NCBI GenBank assembly: GCA_963775505.1
Contig: CAVZIL010000007.1
Coordinates: 744,001-808,000 of the forward strand
Origin: JAIBJN01 sp963775505
GTDB taxonomy: Bacteria; Actinomycetota; Thermoleophilia; Gaiellales; Gaiellaceae
Direction: 5' to 3'
Length of the DNA: 64,000 bases
The notes beneath the pieces are model-generated. The model was given only the letters and a program-made list of their open reading frames with translations, ran no database searches and had not been told where the DNA came from. Made by a program: the position numbers and the translations under genes. Of this stretch, positions 1-7,666 are shown in pieces. Each line of letters begins with the position of its first letter. Positions within the stretch are counted from its first letter, which is position 1.

Positions 1-41
1 GGGATCGTGGCGATCGGCGCGACGGTCGATACCGGGAGCCC

Positions 42-455
42 ATGCGCGTTCGCGTCCTGGTTCTCGGCCTCGCCTTCTTCGGCCTCGCCGTCCTGCTCGC
101 CGTGCAGCCGTACATCGCCTCGGGACACAACCCGAACCTGAAGAAGCCGTGCACGATCGTGGGGACCTCAGGGCCCGACCTTCTGCAGGGAACCCCGGAC
201 AACGACGTCATCTGCGGCCGCGGCGGGGCCGACACGATCGGCGGCAACTCGGGGAACGACATCATTCGCGGCGGCGGCGGGAACGACCGGATTCAAGGCG
301 ACAGCGGTGCCGACGTCCTTCAGGGGGACGCCGGCGACGACTGGCTGTGGGCCCGGGACGGGCGGCACGACCACGTCAAGGGCGGGCGCGGCTACGACCG
401 CTACCGCTACGACCAGTCGATCGACCGTCTGCGCGGCGTCGAAGCCCTGATGTAG
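42..455 (+). CDS. Small secreted RTX-type calcium-binding repeat protein
   Basis: This 137-residue protein starts with a basic N-terminus and a hydrophobic segment (about residues 4-25) that looks like a signal peptide or anchor. Glycine/aspartate nonapeptide-like repeats follow at about residues 45-105 (GGNSGND, GGGGND, GDSGAD, GDAGDD), the hallmark of RTX calcium-binding beta-rolls. Two cysteines flank the first repeat. Proteins of this size in the family usually bind calcium outside the cell, but no catalytic domain is attached, so the role is unknown. The ATG is preceded by GGGAG a few bases upstream. The gene sits 27 bases before proC on the same strand. The repeat call is firm and the function is not. 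Confidence 0.75.
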   Translation: MRVRVLVLGLAFFGLAVLLAVQPYIASGHNPNLKKPCTIVGTSGPDLLQGTPDNDVICGRGGADTIGGNSGNDIIRGGGGNDRIQGDSGADVLQGDAGDDWLWARDGRHDHVKGGRGYDRYRYDQSIDRLRGVEALM

Positions 456-482
456 CGCGCCGCCGGCCGCTAGGGTTCGCGC

Positions 483-1301
483 ATGGCAGAGGCTGGACGC
501 ACGCTGGCCGTTCTCGGCGCCGGCAAGGCGGGCGAGGCGCTGATCACCGGCGTGATCTCCGCCGGCTGGCGGGAGCCAAGTGAGATCGTCGCCACCGCGC
601 GGCATCAGGAGCGGGTCGACGAGCTCGCCGCCCGTCACGGGATCAGGACGACAGTCGACAACGCCGAGGCGGTCAAGGGCGCCGGCATCGTCGTCATCGG
701 CGTCAAGCCGCAGGACATCGAAGCCCTGCTCGGGGAGATCGCAGGAACCGTGACCGCGGAGCAGACCGTCGTCTCGATTGCGGCCGCGATCCCGACCGCG
801 CTCATCGAGGCCCACCTGAGCGACGGCGTTCCCGTCGTCAGGGCGATGCCGAACACGCCCATGACCGTGCACGAGGGCATGGCCGGGATCGCGCCGGGCG
901 CTCACGCCGGCGAGGAGCATCTCGTCCGCGCGGAGGAGGTGCTCTCGAGCGTCGGCCGCGCCGTCCGGGTCGACGAGCAGCACATGGACGCGGTCACCGC
1001 CGTCTCCGGCTCCGGCCCCGCCTACTTCGCGCTGCTGGCCGAGTCCATGATCGAGGCCGGGATCCTGCTGGGGCTCTCGCGCGAGGTGTCGACCGACCTC
1101 GTCGTCCAGACGATGCTCGGCACGGCGAAGATGCTCCGGGACGAAGGGATCCATCCGGTGGAGCTCCGGGAAGCCGTGACCTCGCCGGGCGGGACGACGA
1201 TTGCGGCCATCCGCGAGCTCGAGCAGGCCGGAGTTCGCGCCGCGTTCCTCAACGCCATCCAGGCGGCCATGGAGCGCTCGAAGGAGCTCGCGAAGGGCTA
1301 G
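483..1301 (+). CDS. proC: Pyrroline-5-carboxylate reductase
   Basis: ProC reduces 1-pyrroline-5-carboxylate to L-proline with NAD(P)H, the last step of proline synthesis, in the cytoplasm. The 272-residue protein has the normal family length. An N-terminal Rossmann glycine motif (GAGKAGEAL, about residue 12) binds the cofactor. The conserved dimerisation and active-site segments SGSGPAYFALLAE (about 176) and TSPGGTTIAAI (about 232) are intact. The ATG start gives the expected short N-terminus before the first beta strand. It ends 10 bases from the end of the convergent DUF2252 gene. Confidence 0.95.
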   Translation: MAEAGRTLAVLGAGKAGEALITGVISAGWREPSEIVATARHQERVDELAARHGIRTTVDNAEAVKGAGIVVIGVKPQDIEALLGEIAGTVTAEQTVVSIAAAIPTALIEAHLSDGVPVVRAMPNTPMTVHEGMAGIAPGAHAGEEHLVRAEEVLSSVGRAVRVDEQHMDAVTAVSGSGPAYFALLAESMIEAGILLGLSREVSTDLVVQTMLGTAKMLRDEGIHPVELREAVTSPGGTTIAAIRELEQAGVRAAFLNAIQAAMERSKELAKG

Positions 1302-1311
1302 CGAACGCGGG

Positions 1312-2715
1312 TCAAAGGCCGGGCTGCGCTTCGATCCGGCCTGCCTCGACCGCGTCGACGAGGGCTCCGTAGTCGGCCTCGTTCTGGTCCGCGTAGGCCT
1401 CGGCGAAGGCCGCCATGGCCCGGTCGAAGGCAGCACCCGAGCCGAGGTAGCTCGCGATCGCGATCCGGTCGCCGGAGCGAGCATGCGCACGCGCGAGGGT
1501 GCGGCCGCACCAGCCGGCGTAGTTCGCGAGTGACGCCGGCACGAACTCGGCGACCTCGAACGAGCCCTTCCAGTCCCAGAGCTGACGCACGTAGTAGTCG
1601 CGCTCGACCCCGTCGAAGCCCTCGCTGCGGAGCCAGCCGAGGAAGCCGTCGCCGACCGCCTGCATCAGCCTCTGACCGTGGACGACCCGCTCGCCCTGCT
1701 GGCCGTGCTCGGCTGGGCCGGCGAACGGCGCCAGGACGGATGTCTGGGCTTCCTTGATCTGGAGGAAGAGCGGATCGCGATCGTCGCGCCCGAGCAGGAG
1801 CGCGATCCAGGCGCGTGTTCCGACGCTGCCGACGCCGACGACCTTCCGAGCGACATGAACGTAGCGATACTCGGTCAGCAGGTGGCGGCGCTCGCTCGTC
1901 AGCGTGTGGCCGAACTGCTCGAGGTACGCCGCCATGCGGTCGTGCATCGCCTGGCTCGTCGCCGGTGGGAAGAGTTCCTCGACGGGGACGATCAGCGGTG
2001 GGTCGTTCATGATCCGGGGCTCGCCGTCGACGACGTGCGTCAGCTTGGCGAACGCACGCATGCTGTCGCGCGTGCGCGCCTTGGCGACGGTTCTCTCGAC
2101 ACGCTTCAAGCGGCGTCGGCCGACGCTGCCTCGATAGCTCTCGATCACCCTCTCGGCGTTCACCGACGACGACCAGACATCGAGATTCCCGAGCCCGGCG
2201 TAGCGCAGCATCGCCTCCCGATAGCCGCCGGCCCCGGCGTGCACCACCGACTCGCGTTCCGACGCCGAGTAGCCGTTGGAGCGACCGGCCACCGAGAGGC
2301 TGGCGGCCAACCGCTTCACGTCCCACTCCCACGGCCCGGGCAACGTCTCGTCGAAGTCGTTGATGTCGAACAGCAATTGACGCTCCGGCGAGCCGAACAC
2401 GCCGAAGTTCGACAGATGGGCGTCACCGCAGAGCTGGACCCTGATTCCCGACTGTGGCGTTCCGGCCAGGTCCGCGGCCATGACCGCCGCCGCGCCGCGG
2501 AAGAAGGCAAAGGACGATTCGAGCATGCGCCCGTAGCGGATCGGCAGGAGCTCCGGAACGCGCGTCCGCCCCTGCTCCTCGAGCACGGCGATCGGATCGG
2601 GCCTGCCGGGCGCCGGTGACCACGCGCCGTGGGCCCGTCGCGGGACGTCCGCACGAGCGGTCTTCCCCCGGGCACGGCGCTCTGCAGGGCTCAGGTACTC
2701 GATCGTGACGGACAA
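1312..2715 (-). CDS. DUF2252 family protein
   Basis: This protein of about 467 residues belongs to the DUF2252 family, whose fold resembles aminoglycoside-phosphotransferase-type kinases but whose substrate is unknown. The family signature is clear: LCGDAHLSNFGVFG (about residues 95-108), then the acidic DINDFDET and WEWDVKRLAASL blocks (about 117-140), which look like a phosphotransferase catalytic loop. I chose a TTG start at 2715 because AGGAAGGG lies 11 bases upstream and overlaps the stop codon of the upstream hutF-like gene. The reading frame stays open far upstream, but that part is the other strand of hutF-like coding and has no family similarity. The two genes are probably cotranscribed. 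Confidence 0.85.
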   Translation of the reverse strand: MSVTIEYLSPAERRARGKTARADVPRRAHGAWSPAPGRPDPIAVLEEQGRTRVPELLPIRYGRMLESSFAFFRGAAAVMAADLAGTPQSGIRVQLCGDAHLSNFGVFGSPERQLLFDINDFDETLPGPWEWDVKRLAASLSVAGRSNGYSASERESVVHAGAGGYREAMLRYAGLGNLDVWSSSVNAERVIESYRGSVGRRRLKRVERTVAKARTRDSMRAFAKLTHVVDGEPRIMNDPPLIVPVEELFPPATSQAMHDRMAAYLEQFGHTLTSERRHLLTEYRYVHVARKVVGVGSVGTRAWIALLLGRDDRDPLFLQIKEAQTSVLAPFAGPAEHGQQGERVVHGQRLMQAVGDGFLGWLRSEGFDGVERDYYVRQLWDWKGSFEVAEFVPASLANYAGWCGRTLARAHARSGDRIAIASYLGSGAAFDRAMAAFAEAYADQNEADYGALVDAVEAGRIEAQPGL

Positions 2716-2732
2716 TGGTACGCGCGCCCTTC

Positions 2733-3743
2733 CTACCAGGCGACGACGTCGGCGCCGCAGCCGTGGACTAGGGCTGCCGGGACGTCCGGCGGCTCGACGC
2801 CGCGGAGCGACGGGTGGCCGAGGTCGACCTCGACGTCCGGCCACCCCGTCAGGCCGAGCGCCTCGGCGCCCGTGGCCGAGCCGATCGTGAGCAGCTCCTC
2901 CACAGGGATGACGTTCCGGCGGAGCTGCTGGCGGCGGGCCGTTCCCTCGAGCTCGCGGAGCTCCTCGAGCGGGTCGATGCGGACGTTCGAGTCGGAGCCG
3001 ACGCAGAGCGGGACCCGGCGCTCGAGCAGGCCCTCGAGCGGGGGAAAGCCGTCGCCGAGGTTCGCCTCGGTCGTGGGGCAGATGCACACGCCCGCGCCCA
3101 GTTCGGCGAGGAGGTCGAGCTCGTGCGCGTCCGCGTGCGTCGCGTGGACGATCGTCGTGCGCGGGCCGAGGCAGCCCGTCTCGGCGAGGAGCTCGATCGG
3201 CCGGACGCCGTGCTCGGCGAGGCACTCCTCGATCTCCCTCGGCTGCTCGTCGGCGTGGACGTGGAGGACGAAGCCCTCGCGGGCGGCGTAGGCGCCGATC
3301 TCCTCGAGCCACCCCCGGGGGCACGCCCGGACGGAGTGGGGGGCGAGCCCGACGTTCGCACCGTCGGACGCGAGCGCCTCCACCTGACGCAGGTAGTCGG
3401 CGACCGATTCCTGCAGGAACCGCTCGAGCCCGCCGCGGCCGTAGGCGGCGAGGAGGAGGACGAGCTCGACCCCGGCCTCGCGAGCGGCGGCGACGGCGGC
3501 CTCCGCCTCGGCGAAGCCCACGTAGTGGAACTCGCCGACCGCCGTGTAGCCGGCCGCCCGCATCTCCCGGTACGTGTCGGCGTAGCTCTCGCGTACCTGC
3601 TCCGGGTCGAGACCCCTGGCCACTTCCAGCATGGACTCACGCCAGGCCCAGAAGTCCCCGCCCTCGACTTTCCCGCGCAGGGCGCGCTGGAACGCGTGGC
3701 TGTGCGCGTTCACGAAGCCGGGAAGTCGAAGGGAGCCGGGCAT
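2733..3743 (-). CDS. hutF: Compact formimidoylglutamate deiminase-like amidohydrolase
   Basis: This is a metal-dependent amidohydrolase most like HutF, which deiminates N-formimino-L-glutamate in one branch of histidine breakdown. Metal ligands are visible: HSH at residues 14-16 in NAHSHAFQRAL, HVHADEQ mid-protein, then VHATHAD and GSDSN. At about 336 residues it is roughly 100 shorter than usual HutF. It lacks most of the N-terminal strands before the HxH motif and the last C-terminal strands, which together form the small beta-sandwich domain. The ATG at 3743 has no Shine-Dalgarno but lies 7 bases after an extended -10 (TGGTAACGT), suggesting a leaderless message. Guanine or other aminohydrolase activity is possible. 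No other hut gene is seen nearby. Confidence 0.75.
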   Translation of the reverse strand: MPGSLRLPGFVNAHSHAFQRALRGKVEGGDFWAWRESMLEVARGLDPEQVRESYADTYREMRAAGYTAVGEFHYVGFAEAEAAVAAAREAGVELVLLLAAYGRGGLERFLQESVADYLRQVEALASDGANVGLAPHSVRACPRGWLEEIGAYAAREGFVLHVHADEQPREIEECLAEHGVRPIELLAETGCLGPRTTIVHATHADAHELDLLAELGAGVCICPTTEANLGDGFPPLEGLLERRVPLCVGSDSNVRIDPLEELRELEGTARRQQLRRNVIPVEELLTIGSATGAEALGLTGWPDVEVDLGHPSLRGVEPPDVPAALVHGCGADVVAW

Positions 3744-3771
3744 CGCGGCGACGTTACCATTCGGTCCGAGA
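3744..3771. promoter_or_regulatory. Overlapping divergent promoters, hutF-like / pgsA-like
   Basis: Only 28 bases separate the two divergent start codons. On the minus strand the extended -10 TGGTAACGT ends 7 bases before the hutF-like ATG. On the plus strand TACCAT (3755-3760) ends 11 bases before the pgsA-like ATG. The two -10 elements overlap, so polymerases would compete and both transcripts would be leaderless or nearly so. I see no clear -35 elements. Confidence 0.4.
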
Positions 3772-4320
3772 ATGGCGACCCGCGTGGCTTCCGCACCGCT
3801 CGCACAGCTGCCGAACGCGCTCACGGTCCTGCGCCTTCTCGCCATCCCGGTGTTCGTCGTCCTCCTCTACCGCACGGACGGCGAGGGGAGCTGGTTTCTC
3901 GCCGGGCTCTTCGCGGCGACCGCGCTGACCGACCAGGTGGACGGCTTCCTGGCGCGGCGCTGGCACGTCGAGTCGGAGTTCGGACGCTTCGCGGACCCGC
4001 TCGCCGACCGGCTCATGATCGACGCGGCCGTCCTCTTGCTCTGCCTCGACGGCCGCCTCCCCTGGGTCGCCCTGGCCATCGTCCTCGGTCGTGACGTCCT
4101 CCTCATCGGCGGCTACGGCGTCGTAAAGGACCGCGGCTACGAGTTTTCCGTCTCGACGCTGGGGAAAGCGTCGACCTGGGTGCTCTACGCGGCGATCACC
4201 GGCGTCATCGCCTCCGGCGACGGCACGGCCTGGCCGCTCCTGCTCTTCTGGGCCGGCGTCGGCCTGGCCGTGCTGGCCGCGGTCGTCTACCTCGCCGGTG
4301 CCCTGAGGACGGCGAGATGA
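3772..4320 (+). CDS. pgsA: CDP-alcohol phosphatidyltransferase (PgsA-like)
   Basis: This integral membrane enzyme joins a CDP-linked lipid to an alcohol, most likely glycerol-3-phosphate in phosphatidylglycerol synthesis. The full family motif D-x2-D-G-x2-A-R-x8-G-x3-D-x3-D is present from DQVDGFLAR to RFADPLADR (about residues 49-75), and three or four further hydrophobic helices follow. At 182 residues the length is typical. The chosen ATG leaves a short cytoplasmic lead before the first helix. The gene overlaps the next gene as ATGA, so they are translationally coupled. Sequence alone cannot separate PgsA from cardiolipin-synthase-type relatives. Confidence 0.8.
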   Translation: MATRVASAPLAQLPNALTVLRLLAIPVFVVLLYRTDGEGSWFLAGLFAATALTDQVDGFLARRWHVESEFGRFADPLADRLMIDAAVLLLCLDGRLPWVALAIVLGRDVLLIGGYGVVKDRGYEFSVSTLGKASTWVLYAAITGVIASGDGTAWPLLLFWAGVGLAVLAAVVYLAGALRTAR

Positions 4321-6833
4321 AGTCGGTCGTCATGGCGGGCGGGGAGGGTACCCGGCTGCGCCCGCTCACCTCGAACCAGCCGAAGCCGATGGTGCCGATC
4401 GTCGGCAAGCCGTGCATGGAGCACATCGTCGACCTGCTCCGCGAGCACGGCTTCGACGACGTGATCGTCACGCTCGCGTTCATGCCGCAGTCGATCCGCG
4501 GCTACTTCGGCGACGGCGAGGCCTACGGCGTCTCGATCCGCTACTCGGTCGAGGAGTCACCCGCCGGCACCGCCGGCTCCGTGAAGCTCGCCGAGGAGGC
4601 TCTCGACGAGACGTTCCTCGTCATCTCGGGCGACGCGCTCTGCGACATCGACCTGGGCGCGCTCGTCCGCTTCCACCGGGAGAAGGGCGCCCTCGTCACG
4701 ATCGGCCTGAAGAGCGTCCCCAACCCGCTCGAGTTCGGCATCGTCGTCACCGACGAGGACGGGCGCATCGAGCGCTTCCTCGAGAAGCCGTCGTGGGGCC
4801 AGGTCTTCACCGACACGATCAACACCGGCATCTACGTGCTCGAGCCCGAGGTGCTGCGCCACGTCCCCGTCGACACCCCTCACGACTTCTCGAAGGAGCT
4901 CTTCCCGCTCCTCCTGGAGATGGGGAGGCCGCTCTACGGCTACGTGTGCGACGGCTACTGGCAGGACATCGGCAACCTCGACCAGTACCGGCAGGCGAAC
5001 TTCGACGCGCTCGACGAGCGCGTCCGCCTGAGCATCCCCGGCATCAAGCTTCGGGGCAACGTCTGGGTGGGGGAAGGGGTCGACCTCGACGACCTCGAGG
5101 CGGTCGAGGCGCCGTCGTTCGTGGGCAACTACTGCCGCCTCGCGCCTCGCGCCTCCGTCGGGCCGTACTCCGTCCTGATGCCGAGCGTGACGCTCGGCGA
5201 CCATGCCCGCGCGGTGCGGTCGGTCGTGGACGCCTCGACCTCGATCGGGCGCAGCGCCGTGGTCGAGGGCGCGATCGTCGGCCGAGCCTGCGACATCCGT
5301 CCGCACGCGCGCCTCCACGAGGGAGTCGCCGTCGGGGACAACTGCATGATCGGCGAGGAGAGCGTCGTCATGCCGGGTGTCCGCATCTACCCCTTCAAGG
5401 AGGTCGAGTCGGGCTCCCTCGTCGACCGGAACCTCATCTGGGAGTCGCGGCTCTCGTCGCGGCTCATCGGCATGGACGGGATAGCCGGCAGGATCGACGT
5501 CGATCTGACGCCGGAGACCGCCCTCCGCCTCGGGCTCGCGCTCGGCACGACTCTCGACCGGGGCGACCGGGTGGTGACGAGCCGCGCTGCGTCGGCCTCG
5601 TGCCGGCTGGCCCGCCGCGCCCTCCTCGCCGGCGTGAACTCGGCCGGAGTCCACGCGACCGACCTGCAGGTGATGCCGGCCGCCGTCAATCGTCACTTCC
5701 TGAAGACCGAGGGCTTCGACGCCGGCATCCACGTGCAGCCGAGCCCGAACGACCCCGAGGTCGTGCAGATTCGCATCTACGAGCCTCCGGGGACGCCGGC
5801 GTCCCCGGCGCTCGTGAAGGAGCTCGACAAGCACTTCTCGCGTCAGGAGTTCCGGCGGGCGTCCTGGAACGAGGTGGGGGAGATCAACTTCTCCGCCCGG
5901 ACCGCCGAGACATACGTCCAGGACCTGCTCGCGGCGCTCGACGTCGGAGCGATCAGGCGACGCGGCTACCGCCTGGTGGTCGACTACGCCTTTTCGGCCG
6001 CGTCGCTCGTGCTCCCGCAGGTGCTCGGCGCGCTCGACGTGGAGGCCGTCTCCTCGCACGCCTACGTCAGCGAGCGGCGCCAGGCCGGCGAGACGGTCAC
6101 GCTCGCCGAGTCGCTCGGGCAGGCGAAGCGCCTCGTCGCCGCCGTCGGCGCCGATCTCGGAGCCGTGCTCGACCCGGCCGCGGAGCGCATCTTCCTCATC
6201 GACGACCAGGCGCGCGAGGTCCCGGTCGAGCAGGAGCTCCTCCTCTTTCTCCGCCTGCTCGCCTCCGACGGCAAACGCGGCCGTCTCGCCTTCCCGACGA
6301 CGGTGACAAGCCTCGTCGACGAGCTCGTGCAGGGCACGGACCTCGAGGTCGAGCGCACCCCGCACTCGCTCTCCGCGCTCACGATGGCCGCCGCCGGCGA
6401 CGGCGTCATCTTCGCCGGCTCCGTGGGCGGCGGGTTCGTCTTCCCCGACTTCGTCCCCGCCTACGACGGCATGGCCAGCCTCTGCAAGCTCCTCGAGCTC
6501 CTGGCGCCGGTGGAGAGGCCCCTCTCGGAGATCGTCGGCGAGCTGCCCGAGTCCGCGGTCGTCCACCGGCAGGTGCGCTGCCCGTGGGCGCGGAAGGGCG
6601 CCGTCATGCGGATCCTCACCGAGCGCACGAAGGGCAAGGAGGTCGACGTCACCGACGGCATCAAGGTCTACGACGAGCGCGGCTGGGCCCAGGTCCTCCC
6701 GGATCCCGACGAGCCGCTCGTGCACATCTACGCCGAGGGCAAGACCCCGGAGGACGGGGCTTCGCTCGAGAGCGAGTTCCAGCGCCTCGTCGAGGAGATC
6801 GTCGCCCGGGAGGACGACGGGGACGAGGCCTGA
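4317..6833 (+). CDS. Sugar nucleotidyltransferase fused to degenerate phosphomannomutase-like domain
   Basis: This 838-residue fusion protein has three parts. Residues 1-235 form a nucleotidyltransferase with the activating loop GGEGTRLRPLT and the pair SGDALCDID, so mannose-1-phosphate guanylyltransferase or a related sugar-nucleotide synthesis is likely. Residues 245-370 look like a left-handed beta-helix. Residues 380-830 align along their length with phosphomannomutase/phosphoglucomutase. In that last domain the phosphoserine loop reads QPSPND (474-479) instead of TASHNP, the metal loop reads DPAAER (619-624) instead of DGDxDR, the sugar loop reads GSVGGGF (701-707) instead of GExSGH, and the phosphate loop lacks the usual R-x-S-G-T. 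The mutase is probably inactive and may be regulatory. The start overlaps the pgsA-like stop. Confidence 0.85.
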   Translation: MKSVVMAGGEGTRLRPLTSNQPKPMVPIVGKPCMEHIVDLLREHGFDDVIVTLAFMPQSIRGYFGDGEAYGVSIRYSVEESPAGTAGSVKLAEEALDETFLVISGDALCDIDLGALVRFHREKGALVTIGLKSVPNPLEFGIVVTDEDGRIERFLEKPSWGQVFTDTINTGIYVLEPEVLRHVPVDTPHDFSKELFPLLLEMGRPLYGYVCDGYWQDIGNLDQYRQANFDALDERVRLSIPGIKLRGNVWVGEGVDLDDLEAVEAPSFVGNYCRLAPRASVGPYSVLMPSVTLGDHARAVRSVVDASTSIGRSAVVEGAIVGRACDIRPHARLHEGVAVGDNCMIGEESVVMPGVRIYPFKEVESGSLVDRNLIWESRLSSRLIGMDGIAGRIDVDLTPETALRLGLALGTTLDRGDRVVTSRAASASCRLARRALLAGVNSAGVHATDLQVMPAAVNRHFLKTEGFDAGIHVQPSPNDPEVVQIRIYEPPGTPASPALVKELDKHFSRQEFRRASWNEVGEINFSARTAETYVQDLLAALDVGAIRRRGYRLVVDYAFSAASLVLPQVLGALDVEAVSSHAYVSERRQAGETVTLAESLGQAKRLVAAVGADLGAVLDPAAERIFLIDDQAREVPVEQELLLFLRLLASDGKRGRLAFPTTVTSLVDELVQGTDLEVERTPHSLSALTMAAAGDGVIFAGSVGGGFVFPDFVPAYDGMASLCKLLELLAPVERPLSEIVGELPESAVVHRQVRCPWARKGAVMRILTERTKGKEVDVTDGIKVYDERGWAQVLPDPDEPLVHIYAEGKTPEDGASLESEFQRLVEEIVAREDDGDEA

Positions 6834-6926
6834 ACGACCCTAAACCCTCAAGTCGAGGTTGATGGATGCGCGCGAAGCTGGTTTACTGTGTGGTCGCCTT
6901 CCGTCCCCGATTCCTGGAGCCGCAGC

Positions 6927-7202
6927 GTGGAAGCCCTTCCTGACCTTGGAACCCTGTCCGACCAGGAGCTGCGCGACCTGATTCGCGAGCTGATGGTCGA
7001 GGAGCACAAAGTCTCCTACGAGCGCCGCCTCCTGCACGGGAAGATCGACATCCTGCGTGCGGAGCTCCAGGCGCGGCTGCAGAAGCAGGCGGGGGAGACC
7101 GACAGCCCTCTGCACGAGATCGACGTCGACAAGCTTGCGGCCATCCTCGCCTCGAAGGCAGCGCCTCCGACCGACGAGGAACTCGACGCGGCGGGGCGGT
7201 GA
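6927..7202 (+). CDS. rsiG: RsiG-like c-di-GMP-binding anti-sigma factor
   Basis: This 91-residue protein is predicted to be a coiled coil (about residues 8-53) with an acidic tail. It carries E26-x3-S30-x2-R33-x3-H37-x3-D41, which matches the cyclic-di-GMP signature of RsiG, E-x3-S-x2-R-x3-Q-x3-D, except that His replaces Gln. In Streptomyces RsiG holds the sigma factor WhiG when loaded with c-di-GMP. Early-branching actinobacteria have one-motif forms that act as homodimers, and this fits that type. The GTG at 6927 has GGAG 7 bases upstream. It overlaps the FHA gene by 4 bases. The sigma partner is not recognisable in this window. Confidence 0.7.
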   Translation: MEALPDLGTLSDQELRDLIRELMVEEHKVSYERRLLHGKIDILRAELQARLQKQAGETDSPLHEIDVDKLAAILASKAAPPTDEELDAAGR

Positions 7203-7666
7203 CGCACGTCCACTGTCCCGAGTGCGGCTTCCAGAACCCGGAGGCCGCCAACTACTGCTCGAAGTGCGGGGCGCTCCTGATCCGCGAGGAAGCGGGCGAT
7301 CACACGACGATGACGTTCACGCCCGAGGAGGAGGTCGAGGACGAGGGCCTGTCACTCGAGGGCCTCAGGATCGAAGGGCCGGCGCTCGTCGTCCGGGCGG
7401 GAGGCGGCAGGGCGGGGGAGACGTTCGCGCTCGAGCACGACCGCACGTCGCTCGGCCGCGCTCCCGAGTGCGAGGTCTTCCTGGACGACGTCACGGTCTC
7501 CCGCCGCCACTCGGTGATCACCCGCGGTCCCGACGGCTTCACCCTGCACGACGAGGGGAGCCTCAACGGCACGTACGTGAACCGCCGCCGGGTCGAGAGC
7601 GCGAAGCTCGAGGACGGCGACGAGGTGCAGGTCGGCAAGTACAAGCTGACGTTCCTGGAGAGCTGA
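7199..7666 (+). CDS. garA: Zinc-ribbon and FHA domain protein, GarA/OdhI-like
   Basis: This 155-residue protein has an N-terminal zinc ribbon with cysteines at 6, 9, 20 and 23, then a short threonine motif TTMTF (36-40), then a forkhead-associated domain (about 60-152). The phosphothreonine-binding residues are intact: GR at 86-87, S101-R-R-H104 and SLNGT at 121-125. In GarA/OdhI a serine/threonine kinase phosphorylates a similar ETTSVF motif before the FHA domain, which then folds back on itself and releases 2-oxoglutarate-metabolising enzymes. The same position and the ftsR gene next door support that assignment. The zinc ribbon is not part of mycobacterial GarA. It starts with GTG inside the rsiG-like stop region. 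Confidence 0.75.
   Translation: MTHVHCPECGFQNPEAANYCSKCGALLIREEAGDHTTMTFTPEEEVEDEGLSLEGLRIEGPALVVRAGGGRAGETFALEHDRTSLGRAPECEVFLDDVTVSRRHSVITRGPDGFTLHDEGSLNGTYVNRRRVESAKLEDGDEVQVGKYKLTFLES

Noticed and set aside
4557..6725. Long open frame of 722 codons on the minus strand opposite the nucleotidyltransferase fusion
   Set aside because: It is rich in Arg, Asp, Val and His, has no recognisable domain and lies fully antisense to a gene with clear motifs. Long antisense frames are usual in very GC-rich genomes.
6841..6890. WhiG-type promoter (TAAA ... GCCGATAA) before the rsiG-like gene
   Set aside because: TAAA is present at 6841, but the second element (GTTGATGG) matches poorly and the spacing is too short.
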